Both the position numbers and the translations under genes were made by a program. 60,075 nt of DNA from an uncultured Stenotrophomonas sp. (GTDB lineage Bacteria > Pseudomonadota > Gammaproteobacteria > Xanthomonadales > Xanthomonadaceae). The stretch spans positions 1-60,075 of the forward strand of contig CAJYNG010000026.1 of assembly GCA_913775725.1 (NCBI GenBank). The letters run 5' to 3'. Below the pieces are notes generated by a model. That model was not told where the DNA came from. It searched no databases and worked only from the letters and a program-made list of their open reading frames with translations. Shown piece by piece: positions 52,859-60,075 of this stretch (its first letter is position 1; every line of letters starts with the position of its first letter).

Positions 52859-52997
52859 GGGCTGTCCGTGGTGACCTGAACAGGGCAAGGCTAACAGCTT
52901 TGCCAGGGCCAAGGTTAACGGCCTCGCGCTCCTGCAGAGAAACGTGTAAACCCTGGCTGCTCGGCAGCAGGGTCAATGCCTGGCGCAGGCGCTCGAC

Positions 52998-53153
52998 GAT
53001 CGACTCGGTGCGCTGCTGACGATGCGGGGGCACGCCGACGCGTTGCAGGGCGTAATCCTGCCGGGTTGCGGGCATTTCGTGGTGGAGGAAGGGCCGGTGT
53101 CGTTCAACGAGCACCTGCTGGCGCTCCTGGAGGAGGTCGAGGTCAACCGCTGA
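52998..53153 (+). pseudogene. C-terminal remnant of an alpha/beta hydrolase gene
   Basis: The plus strand reads DDRLGALLTMRGHADALQGV and then ILPGCGHFVVEEGPVSFNEH, followed by LLALLEEVEVNR and a stop. This is the catalytic-histidine end of an epoxide-hydrolase/haloacetate-dehalogenase-type protein. Upstream the frame is closed by a TAA at 52947 and no nucleophile or aspartate part exists. The rest of the gene has been lost, perhaps with the present TetR gene as its former neighbour. Confidence 0.65.
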
Positions 53154-53385
53154 TCGCGGTCCTGGCCCTGGCGGCGTCGGTCACCACCTGCGGGCGGCCG
53201 GCGCGCGACACCGCCAGTTTGCGCTGCTCGTACTCTTCCAGACTCAGGCCCTGACGTTGCAGCGCTTCGAGTTGCAACTGGCGAGTTTCCTCGGCGGTAT
53301 AGGGGCGCTGCTCGGGATGACTGGCACAGCCGCTCAGCACGGCGATGGCCAGGGCAGCGAGGAGGTGGCGGGCGGTGGTGTTCAT
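53143..53385 (-). CDS. Small lipoprotein
   Basis: 80 residues. Signal with lipobox LSGC (cysteine near 20), then SHPEQRPYTAEETRQLQLEALQRQGLSLEEYEQRKLAVSRAGRP, a charged helix pair. It overlaps the end of the hydrolase remnant by 11 bases. I do not recognise a named family. Confidence 0.72.
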   Translation of the reverse strand: MNTTARHLLAALAIAVLSGCASHPEQRPYTAEETRQLQLEALQRQGLSLEEYEQRKLAVSRAGRPQVVTDAARARTAISG

Positions 53386-53539
53386 CGGGGCGGTTCCGTG
53401 AGCCTGGGGTTCGAGGGTGTCGAATCGATGAGCTCAGGTTATTGGCCACGTTGACGCTTTGGAAATTGCTGCGCTCGATAGTGACTATTGAAGGATAAGC
53501 ATATCCTGCCGCTACGGGCTTGCGCTGTCTGGTCCGTCC

Positions 53540-54241
53540 TCAGCGCGGCATGTAGCCCAGTTGCCAGGCCCGTGGAATGAACACCGTCACCAGCGCCAGC
53601 AGGCAGGCCAGGGCGCAACTGGCCGCCAACGCCTGCAAGCCAAGCCGCTGTTGCAGCCAGGCGCCGAGCGCGGCGCCCAGCAGCATGCCGCTCCAGGGTA
53701 CCAGTTGCACTCGCCAGCCATCGCGCCGCTCACCCAGCAGCCAACGTCCCAGGCCACGGCCGAAGCGCGACAACGCGCCGGTGACGTAGGTCAGGCCGAT
53801 CGGCAGGCCGTTCACCTGTTCGACCACGGCATTGAGCATGCCCATGGCCAGGGTGGCTGCGATCAGCGCGGGGAAGGTGATCGACGCCGGCCAGGCCGCG
53901 GCGAAGGCCAACAGGGTGGCGACGATCAGCAGCAAGGGCGCGGCGCGCCGGTTTAGGCGCCGGGCCAGCAGGACACCCAGGGTATTGCCCAGCACGAAAC
54001 CGAGGATCGCCAAGGCCAGACGCAGGATCAGCGCCAGGTCCGCCTGGCTGATGGCCACCGCCAGGCGCGTGGTGTTGCCGCTCATGAACGAGACGAAGTC
54101 GCCCAACGCCAGCAGGCCGATGGCATCGGTCATGCCGGCCAGCACCGAAAGCCCGGCCACCAGCCCCAGGCCGACCCGCCCGCGCAAGGCCTGCAGGCGG
54201 ACGCGGCGTGCACTGTGCAGGGAGGGGGCGGTGGGCAGCAT
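53540..54241 (-). CDS. DUF1275 (YoaK-like) membrane protein
   Basis: 233 residues with about six hydrophobic segments. The DUF1275 signature GMTDAIGLLALGDFVSFMSGNTTRLAVAIS is near 35-65, then VNGLPIGLTYVTGALSRFGRGLG near 145. Function unknown. It follows the GNAT gene by 32 bases on the same strand and is probably co-transcribed with it. Start ATG 54241. Confidence 0.88.
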   Translation of the reverse strand: MLPTAPSLHSARRVRLQALRGRVGLGLVAGLSVLAGMTDAIGLLALGDFVSFMSGNTTRLAVAISQADLALILRLALAILGFVLGNTLGVLLARRLNRRAAPLLLIVATLLAFAAAWPASITFPALIAATLAMGMLNAVVEQVNGLPIGLTYVTGALSRFGRGLGRWLLGERRDGWRVQLVPWSGMLLGAALGAWLQQRLGLQALAASCALACLLALVTVFIPRAWQLGYMPR

Positions 54242-54273
54242 GGGACGGGTCTCCGGGGCAGGGGGCTCTGATC

Positions 54274-54747
54274 TTATACCCGGACCATGGCCTTGCGCAT
54301 GGGGATGCAGGACAGTTCGAGGCCAAAGGGCGACTGGTAGGTCGATTGTGCCTCGCCGACGTAGCCGCAGCGGCGATAGAACGCGGCGGCGTTGAGGGTG
54401 GCATCCAGATGGACCGTTTCCAGGCCCTCGGCCCGGGCGATGCCTTCGAGGTGTTCGACCATCCTGCGGGCGATGCCCTGGCCCATGAACGACGGCAGTA
54501 CGAACAGTGCGCCCAGTTCGCCGCTGTGCAGGTCGAGCATGCCGGTGGCGGCGATCGTGCCGTCCACGCAGGCAAGGTGGAAATGGTCGGCGACCAGGGC
54601 TGCGTAGCCCTCGGTGAACGGTACGTCGGCCCAGGCCTGGGCCAGCGTGTCGCCGTAAGCCTCGGCGCACTGGTGCAGGATTGCCTGGCGGCGGATGGTG
54701 TAGGTTTCCAGTGCGTCGTGGCGGCTGGCACGGCGAATGTCGAGCAT
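54274..54747 (-). CDS. GNAT N-acetyltransferase
   Basis: 157 residues. Acetyl-CoA loop LFVLPSFMGQGIARRMVEHLEGIARAEGLETVHLDATLNAAAFYRRCGY near 80-130, the core of GNAT motifs A and B. MLDIRRASRHDALETYTIRRQAI is the N-terminal motif C region. Substrate unknown. The frame is open further upstream, but the ATG at 54747 follows GGGAGGGAA and starts the fold. Confidence 0.88.
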   Translation of the reverse strand: MLDIRRASRHDALETYTIRRQAILHQCAEAYGDTLAQAWADVPFTEGYAALVADHFHLACVDGTIAATGMLDLHSGELGALFVLPSFMGQGIARRMVEHLEGIARAEGLETVHLDATLNAAAFYRRCGYVGEAQSTYQSPFGLELSCIPMRKAMVRV

Positions 54748-54889
54748 GGGTTCCCTCCCGGTTGAACCTGGATGATAACAAGGGCATGCGGGAAAACGCT
54801 CATTGGCGCGGCGCAATGGGATTGTGCTGTTCAATCACCGTGGCAGGTCGCATGCTGCGGGTCCCGCAAGCACAGTGTCGAGGCAGGCT

Positions 54890-55624
54890 ATGGATACGCC
54901 CGTGGTAATGCTCAATGGCCTGATCGGCTGCTTGGATCACCCGACGTTTCAGCGCACCCTGCGACCCAGGAAGGTGTTCGCCCCGGACCTGCTCGGCTAT
55001 GGCAGCTTGGACGACACGCCATCGACGCTGGTCGACATCGACGCCCAGGTCGAGCACCTGCGGCAGATCCTGCTGGCGCGCAACTTGCCCTATGTGCACC
55101 TGCTCGGCCACTCCGTGGGTGGCGTGGTGGCGATGCTGTTCGCCCGGCGCTATCCAGCCAGCGTGGCGAGCGTGATCAGTGTCGAGGGCAACTTCACCTT
55201 GAAGGATGCATTCTGGTCGGCATCGGTGGCGCGCATGGCCCCAGTCGAGGCTGAGGCATTGCTGCTAGGTTATCGTGACGATGCCTCTACCTGGCTGGCC
55301 CGCTCCGGCATCGTGGCCAATCCTGGGCGCCTGGCCCTGGCGGACCAGTGGCTGGCCCACCAGGGCGCGGGTACGCTGCAGGCCATGGCGCGCTCGGTGG
55401 TCGCGGTGACCGGCTTACCAGGTTATCTGGTGGAGCTGCGCACGTTGTTCGCCACGAAACCGGTGCACCTGGTCGCCGGCGAACACTCACGGGCTGGCTG
55501 GGATGTACCGCACTGGGCCGAGGAGCAGGCGGCCAGTTTTACCGTGCTGCCGCGTGCGGGGCACCTGATGATGCTCGAAGACCCGCAAGGCTTCGCCAAC
55601 GCCATCGCCCGCCTGCTCGACTGA
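54890..55624 (+). CDS. Alpha/beta-hydrolase
   Basis: 244 residues. MDTPVVMLNGLIGCLDHPTF, nucleophile elbow LLGHSVGGVVAMLFARR near 70, aspartate candidate in VHLVAGEHSRAGWD near 195 and histidine in RAGHLMMLEDPQGFA near 225. No signal peptide. The substrate is not predictable. Start ATG 54890 after GAGGCAGG. Convergent with the reductase, 6 bases apart. Confidence 0.87.
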   Translation: MDTPVVMLNGLIGCLDHPTFQRTLRPRKVFAPDLLGYGSLDDTPSTLVDIDAQVEHLRQILLARNLPYVHLLGHSVGGVVAMLFARRYPASVASVISVEGNFTLKDAFWSASVARMAPVEAEALLLGYRDDASTWLARSGIVANPGRLALADQWLAHQGAGTLQAMARSVVAVTGLPGYLVELRTLFATKPVHLVAGEHSRAGWDVPHWAEEQAASFTVLPRAGHLMMLEDPQGFANAIARLLD

Positions 55625-55630
55625 CCGAGC

Positions 55631-56245
55631 TCAGAACGATCCTGTCTGTACCTCGCCGCTGCGCACGTAATGCGCCAGCAGTACCCCGTTGGGCGTGCTG
55701 CTCGATTCCACCAGCTTGAAGGCTGCAGCCTGTGCGTCATCACCGAACAGGCGCTTGCCGCGCCCCAGCAGCAGGGGATGGATCAACAGGCGCAGTTCGT
55801 CCACCAGCCCGGCCGCCAGCAGCTGGCGTACCAGTTCACCGCTGCCTTGGGTCAGCAGCGCCGGGCCGTCCTGTTGCTTGAGCGCGCGCACCGCGCCTGT
55901 CACATCGGCACCCAACGTGTGGCTGTTTTGCCACTCGATGGATGTGGGGTGGTGGGTGGCGACATGCTTGGCCACGCCATTGAACAGGTTGGCCAACGGA
56001 CGATCCGGCGCCTCGGGCCCGACTTCTGGCCAGAACCCGGCGAAGATGTCGTAGGTGCGCCGCCCCAGCAGCAGTTCGAACGGTTGGCTGAACAGGGTTT
56101 GCATGGCCTGGCCGAAGGCCTCGTCGGCCAACGGCGGGATCCAGCCGCCATGGGTGAAGCCGCCGCTGGTGTCCTCCTGCGGACCGCCGGGGGCCTGCAT
56201 GACGCCGTCGAGGGTGATGAAGGCGGCGACGATGAGCTTGCGCAT
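55631..56245 (-). CDS. Dihydrofolate-reductase-like (RibD C-terminal domain) protein
   Basis: 204 residues. MRKLIVAAFITLDGVMQAPGGPQEDTSGGF is the typical start of this family; LLLGRRTYDIFAGFWPE near 58 and the NADPH-site segment ALLTQGSGELVRQLLAAGLVDELRLLIHPLLLGRGKRLF near 130-165 complete the fold. Probably an NADPH-dependent reductase of unknown substrate; not the folate enzyme itself. Confidence 0.88.
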   Translation of the reverse strand: MRKLIVAAFITLDGVMQAPGGPQEDTSGGFTHGGWIPPLADEAFGQAMQTLFSQPFELLLGRRTYDIFAGFWPEVGPEAPDRPLANLFNGVAKHVATHHPTSIEWQNSHTLGADVTGAVRALKQQDGPALLTQGSGELVRQLLAAGLVDELRLLIHPLLLGRGKRLFGDDAQAAAFKLVESSSTPNGVLLAHYVRSGEVQTGSF

Positions 56246-56379
56246 GGGATGAATCTCCTCGGGTGGGTGTGCTGGATAGTCGAACGGGGTTGGCGAGAAT
56301 CGACAGCAGTGCTGAACGATAGTCAGGGCTCGACGGATGGGGGCGCGGGAGGAGAGAAAACGGGAAAAGGCGCGGTCGC

Positions 56380-56409
56380 CTGCAGGAGCGGCTAAAGCCA
56401 CTCCTGCAG
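56380..56409. repeat. Pseudomonas-type REP
   Basis: CTGCAGGAGCGGCT and AGCCACTCCTGCAG around AA, one mismatch. The CAGGAGCGGC core is the form of REP elements abundant in the P. putida group. It lies 10 bases after the nhaB stop. Confidence 0.75.
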
Positions 56410-56418
56410 AGGGTTCGG

Positions 56419-57921
56419 CTACAGCCAGTAGGTCACCGCCCACCAGCCCAGGCCACCCATGACCACGGTGTAGGGCAAGGCCATCCACACCATGCGTCCA
56501 TAGGACAGTCGAACCAGCGGCGCGATCGCCGAGGTCAGCAAGAACAGGAACGCCGCCTGGCCATTGGGCGTGGCCACGCTGGGCAGGTTGGTGCCGGTGT
56601 TGATCGCCACCGCCAGGGTTTCGAAGTGCTCGCGGCTCATTGCGCCATTGACGAACGCCTGCTTGACCTCGGTGATGTAGATGGTGGCGACGAACACGTT
56701 GTCGCTGATCGCCGACAGCAGGCCGTTGGCCAAGTACAGCATGCCTGGCTGCTGCTCGCTGGGCAGGGCCAGCACCCAGGCGATCAGTGGGCTGAACAGT
56801 TGCTGCTGGTGGATCACCGCGACCACGGCGAAGAACACCACCAGCAGCGCGGTGAACGGCATGGCGTCCTGGAACGCGCGGCCCAGGCGGTGCTCGTCGG
56901 TGATGCCGGTGAAGGCGGTGATCAGCACGATGACCATCAGGCCGATCAAGCCGACCTCGGCGATGTGCAGGCCCAGGCAGACGATCAGGATCAACGCGGC
57001 CAAGCCTTGCACCACCAGGGCGATGCGCTGGGCCGGAGTGCGCGCGGCGTCGTCCTCGGCGGCGTAGGCGGCCAGTACCTGGCGCACACGCTCGGGCATC
57101 AGCGTGCCGTAGCCGAACAGGCGCAGCTTCTCCAGCAGCACGCAGGTCACCAGGCCTGCCGCCAGTACCGGCATCGACACCGGCGCGACCTTGAGAAAGA
57201 AGTCGGCGAAGTGCCAACCCATTTCATGGCCGATCAGCAGGTTCTGCGGCTCGCCTACCAGGGTGCACACGCCACCCAGCGCCGTGCCCACCGCGCCGTG
57301 CATCAGCAGGCTGCGCAGAAAGGCGCGGAACTGGTCGAGGTCGTCGCGGTGCAGTTGTTCGACCTGGTGGTCGCTGTCCAGCGCCGACTCCTCCCGTGGG
57401 TTGGTGCCCGAGGCGACCCGGTGGTACACCGCATAGAATCCCACCGCGGCGCTGATAATCACTGCGGTTACGGTCAGCGCGTCGAGGAACGCCGAGAGAA
57501 ACGCCGAGAGCACGCAGAACAGCAGGCTCAGTATCGCCTTGGAACGCACCCCCAGCAGGATCCGCGAGAACAGATACAGCAGCAGCTCCTTCATGAAGTG
57601 AATGCCGGCGACCATGAACATCAGCAGCAGGATTACCGGGAAGTTGTGCTGCAGCTCTTCGTACAGGGCCTCGGGCGTGGTCATGCGCAGCAGCAGCGCC
57701 TCGACCAGCAGCAGGCCGCCGGGCATTAGGGGGTAGCACTTGAGCGCCATCCCCAGGGTGAAGATGAACTGGATCACCAGCACCCAGCCGGTAACCACCG
57801 GGCCAAGGGTCGCCAGCAGCAACGGGTTGAGCACCAGGAACAGGCAGATGATGGCCTTGTACCAACGCGGCGACTGGCCCAGGAAACCATGGGCGAGGGT
57901 GCCGGTCAGGGAACGGGACAT
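56419..57921 (-). CDS. nhaB: Na+/H+ antiporter NhaB
   Basis: 500 residues with about 12 membrane segments. [36 protein letters not shown] is the NhaB N-terminus; [28 protein letters not shown] near 143, [27 protein letters not shown] near 217 and [28 protein letters not shown] near 400 are family landmarks. Exports sodium for protons at neutral to alkaline pH. Starts ATG 57921; divergent from the isomerase gene. Confidence 0.96.
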   Translation of the reverse strand: MSRSLTGTLAHGFLGQSPRWYKAIICLFLVLNPLLLATLGPVVTGWVLVIQFIFTLGMALKCYPLMPGGLLLVEALLLRMTTPEALYEELQHNFPVILLLMFMVAGIHFMKELLLYLFSRILLGVRSKAILSLLFCVLSAFLSAFLDALTVTAVIISAAVGFYAVYHRVASGTNPREESALDSDHQVEQLHRDDLDQFRAFLRSLLMHGAVGTALGGVCTLVGEPQNLLIGHEMGWHFADFFLKVAPVSMPVLAAGLVTCVLLEKLRLFGYGTLMPERVRQVLAAYAAEDDAARTPAQRIALVVQGLAALILIVCLGLHIAEVGLIGLMVIVLITAFTGITDEHRLGRAFQDAMPFTALLVVFFAVVAVIHQQQLFSPLIAWVLALPSEQQPGMLYLANGLLSAISDNVFVATIYITEVKQAFVNGAMSREHFETLAVAINTGTNLPSVATPNGQAAFLFLLTSAIAPLVRLSYGRMVWMALPYTVVMGGLGWWAVTYWL

Positions 57922-58072
57922 GAATTTGTATCCTTTTGATTCAGCAGTGGCGCAAGGTGCCGTATCGCGCCTCGGGGTGCAAGTCATCCAGTCCGGCTTT
58001 TGGCACATGTGCAGCCTTGCGGGTACGCTAAGATCCGGCGTTGTGAACCCTTTTCCCACAGGAGTGCCGCTC

Positions 58073-58885
58073 GTGACCGAATACACCGCGTTCAAGGTCG
58101 AACTGACCGACAACATCGCCCACGTGCAGATCAACCGCCCGGACAAGATCAACGCGATGAACGCCGCCTTCTGGGAAGAACTGGTCGAGATCTTCCAATG
58201 GATCGACGACACCGACGCGGTGCGCGTGGTGGTCATCAGCGGCGCTGGCAAGCACTTCTCCTCCGGTATCGACCTGACGATGCTGGCCACCCTGGCGCAG
58301 CAACTGGGCAAGGACGTCGGCCGCAACGCCCGGGTGATGCGCCGCACCATCCTGCGCCTGCAAGGCTCGTTCAACGCCGTGGACAACTGCCGCAAGCCGG
58401 TGCTGGCGGCGATCCAGGGCTACTGCATCGGTGGCGCCATCGATATGGTTTCGGCCTGCGACATGCGCTACTGCGCCGCTGACGCGCAGTTCTCGATCAA
58501 GGAGATCGACATGGGCATGGCCGCCGATGTCGGCACCTTGCAACGTTTGCCGCGTATCATCGGCGACGGCATCATGCGCGAGCTGGCCTACACCGGCCGC
58601 CGGGTCGACGCCCAGGAGGCGCTGCGCATCGGCCTGGTCAACCGCGTCTATGATGACCAGGCGGCGCTGCTCGACGGGGTCTTTGCCATCGCCCGCGAGA
58701 TTGCCGCAAAATCGCCGATCGCCGTGGCCGGCACCAAGGAGATGATCAGCTACATGCGTGACCATCGCATCGACGATGGCCTGGAGTACATCGCCACCTG
58801 GAACGCCGCCATGCTGCAGTCCGAAGACCTGCGTGTGGCCATGGCCGCGCACATGAGCAAACAGCAACCGACGTTCGCCGACTGA
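58073..58885 (+). CDS. Delta(3,5)-delta(2,4)-dienoyl-CoA isomerase-like crotonase
   Basis: 270 residues with a GTG start, GGAG 8 bases before. Crotonase fold: [15 protein letters not shown] is oxyanion part one, and [49 protein letters not shown] carries the aspartate, glutamate and aspartate set seen in eukaryotic ECH1 dienoyl-CoA isomerases. It would shift double bonds during oxidation of unsaturated fatty acids with odd-position bonds. Usually annotated simply as enoyl-CoA hydratase. nudC follows 36 bases downstream. Confidence 0.9.
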   Translation: MTEYTAFKVELTDNIAHVQINRPDKINAMNAAFWEELVEIFQWIDDTDAVRVVVISGAGKHFSSGIDLTMLATLAQQLGKDVGRNARVMRRTILRLQGSFNAVDNCRKPVLAAIQGYCIGGAIDMVSACDMRYCAADAQFSIKEIDMGMAADVGTLQRLPRIIGDGIMRELAYTGRRVDAQEALRIGLVNRVYDDQAALLDGVFAIAREIAAKSPIAVAGTKEMISYMRDHRIDDGLEYIATWNAAMLQSEDLRVAMAAHMSKQQPTFAD

Positions 58886-58921
58886 CTGGACAGTGGCGGG
58901 CGCCATCAAGGGACCCGAACC

Positions 58922-59752
58922 ATGTCAGCACGCTGGACAACCGCAGTACTCGACCCGCAGATCACCGGGGGGCTGGCCGTCGCCCGCAGCCCGGAAGGGT
59001 TCCTGGTGGACGCCAACGGCGCGCTGTTCCCCCGCGACTGGCTCAAGCGCCAGGACCTGGACGTGCTGTGCGAGCATGGTATCGGCCATTTCGATGGCCA
59101 GCCGGTGTTCCTGTTGGAACTGCGCGGGGCCGGTGAGGTGCCGGGTTGCCACTGGCAGGGGCTACGCCGGTTCATGCTCGAGGGCGACTTCGATACCTAC
59201 AAGGTGCTCGGTTACGCAGCGCAGATCGGTACCTGGGCTCGCGAGCACCGTTTCTGCGGCAGTTGCGGGCAGGCCATGACGCAGATTCGCTGGGAGCGGG
59301 CGATGTATTGCCAGCCCTGCGACTTGCGCAGCTATCCGCGGATTTCACCGAGCATGATCGTGCTGATTACTCGCGGGGACGAGGTGCTTCTGGCCCGTTC
59401 GCCGCGCTTCGTCACCGGGGTCTACAGCACCCTGGCGGGGTTCGCGGAGCCTGGGGAGTCGGCCGAGGACTGCCTGGTGCGCGAGGTGCGTGAGGAGGTG
59501 GCGGTGGAGGTGAAAAACATCCAGTACGTTGGTAGCCAGTGCTGGCCGTTTCCGCATTCGATGATGCTGGGGTTTCATGCCGAGTATGCTGGGGGGGAGA
59601 TTGTCATGCAGGCGGATGAGATCGAGGATGCGCGGTGGTTCAATGTGCATGAGTTGCCGCCTTTGCCGGCGGGGCGGTCGATTGCTCGGTATCTGATAGA
59701 TCTGTATGTTGCTCGGCGGTTGGGGTTGCCTGAGCCGGTTTTGCCTGCCTGA
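58922..59752 (+). CDS. nudC: NAD+ diphosphatase / RNA-decapping NudC
   Basis: 276 residues. Zinc ribbon C112, C115, C130, C133 (CGSCG and CQPC). Nudix box [23 protein letters not shown] at 173-195, and the NudC motif [11 protein letters not shown] near 205, where the usual SQPW proline is cysteine. Hydrolyses NAD(H) and removes NAD caps from RNA. Codon use changes over the last ~50 codons, which become rich in G- and T-ending codons and poor in C. Probably in one operon with the isomerase gene. Confidence 0.96.
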   Translation: MSARWTTAVLDPQITGGLAVARSPEGFLVDANGALFPRDWLKRQDLDVLCEHGIGHFDGQPVFLLELRGAGEVPGCHWQGLRRFMLEGDFDTYKVLGYAAQIGTWAREHRFCGSCGQAMTQIRWERAMYCQPCDLRSYPRISPSMIVLITRGDEVLLARSPRFVTGVYSTLAGFAEPGESAEDCLVREVREEVAVEVKNIQYVGSQCWPFPHSMMLGFHAEYAGGEIVMQADEIEDARWFNVHELPPLPAGRSIARYLIDLYVARRLGLPEPVLPA

Positions 59753-59800
59753 GTTGGTTTTAGTTGGTTTTAGTTGGGTTGGTTGGTTTTGGAAGTTGTA
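59753..59800 (+). repeat. GT-rich low-complexity tract after nudC
   Basis: Repeated TTGGTTTTAG and GGGTTGGTTGG, continuing the GT-rich end of nudC. Cytosine is almost absent. No T-run hairpin is seen. Confidence 0.6.
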
Positions 59801-59814
59801 GGCGCATTCATTTG

Positions 59815-60075
59815 CGATGTCGACGCTTATTCACCTTTCCGCCCTTACGGCGGGTCACTTTTTGTCAAACGCCCGGAGCGCCGGCCGGACAAAAGTAACC
59901 AAAAAACGCTGCGCTCCGTTCATCCGGCCCTCCGCTTCGCTCCGGGTCCCCTCACTCCGGCCTTGCTCCCGGGAGGACCGCGCTGCAGGGCCCATCCTGG
60001 GCCCCAGCGCTTGACGGGCATCCATGCCCGTCACCTCCCTGCGCAAGACCTCCGTTCGGCCTCCTGAAGTCGCGA
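59815..60075. repeat. Pseudomonas-type dispersed intergenic sequence
   Basis: Contains CCGCCCTTACGGCGGGTCAC, AAAAGTAACCAAAAAACGCT and the palindromes GGGCCCATCCTGGGCCC and GACGGGCATCCATGCCCGTC, a combination commonly found between Pseudomonas genes. No convincing gene; reading frames here are interrupted by the palindromes. Confidence 0.55.

Overview
The window is GC-rich, gene-dense bacterial chromosome with no phage, integrase, insertion sequence, plasmid gene or CRISPR array. From base 1 to about 44.9 kb it reads as the core chromosome of a Xanthomonadaceae member, most likely Stenotrophomonas. The gene contents fit (tuf, ychF, pth, rplY, prs, ispE, lolB, hemA, prfA, an XcOGT-like glycosyltransferase, split pntAA/AB/B, ahpCF). 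The spacers also carry the short palindromic GTAG (SMAG-type) repeats typical of S. maltophilia at more than ten loci between 1.8 and 42.2 kb. From about 46.2 kb to the end the style changes to Pseudomonas (P. putida group). The GTAG repeats stop, a Pseudomonas-type REP and a Pseudomonas-type dispersed sequence appear, and the genes (nhaR, terC family, nhaB, dienoyl-CoA isomerase, nudC) look like Pseudomonas chromosomal genes. The switch lies between 44.9 and 46.2 kb, around sstT. A chimeric assembly is the simplest reading.

Layout of the Stenotrophomonas part. 0-0.7 kb: the 5' end of tuf behind tRNA-Tyr, tRNA-Gly and tRNA-Thr, with one clear promoter. 0.75-5.8 kb: exported isoaspartyl peptidase, exported cyanophycinase and a divergent TonB receptor, which together look like a scavenging set for cyanophycin or beta-aspartyl peptides. 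5.8-6.4 kb: a gene-free stretch with three copies of a ~104 bp unit, each carrying DnaA-box-like 9-mers at fixed spacing. 6.4-13.4 kb (minus strand): ychF, pth, rplY, prs, tRNA-Gln, ispE, lolB and a TPR protein. 13.5-18.4 kb (plus strand): hemA, prfA, the OGT homologue and ppk2. 18.4-18.9 kb: a nest of long inverted repeats. 18.9-26.9 kb: thioredoxin-like lipoprotein, YihY, WrbA, DUF2069, a one-domain asparaginase, a secreted subtilase, ilvE, sufT. 27-34 kb: the pnt transhydrogenase genes, interrupted by an oppositely oriented ECF sigma/DUF3619/DUF3106 set, then a DUF1631 protein. 34.2-37.1 kb: a tightly overlapping operon of nitroreductase, 5'-3' exonuclease, Nudix hydrolase and N-formylglutamate amidohydrolase. 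37.1-42.2 kb: MFS exporter with divergent LysR, proline iminopeptidase, prmC. 42.4-44.8 kb: ahpC and ahpF behind an OxyR-like site.

Layout of the Pseudomonas-like part. 46.2-48.5 kb: nhaR-like regulator, small lipoprotein, TerC-family membrane protein, 59-residue membrane peptide. 48.7-53.4 kb: a C39-like lipoprotein without the catalytic residues, SnoaL-like protein, MFS exporter with divergent LysR, RutR-like TetR regulator, a hydrolase gene remnant, small lipoprotein. 53.5-59.8 kb: DUF1275 protein, GNAT acetyltransferase, alpha/beta hydrolase, RibD-like reductase, nhaB, dienoyl-CoA isomerase, nudC, then a GT-rich and repeat-containing tail.

All calls rest on reading the translated sequence. 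No database search was run, so species-level statements and family names are recognition and inference.
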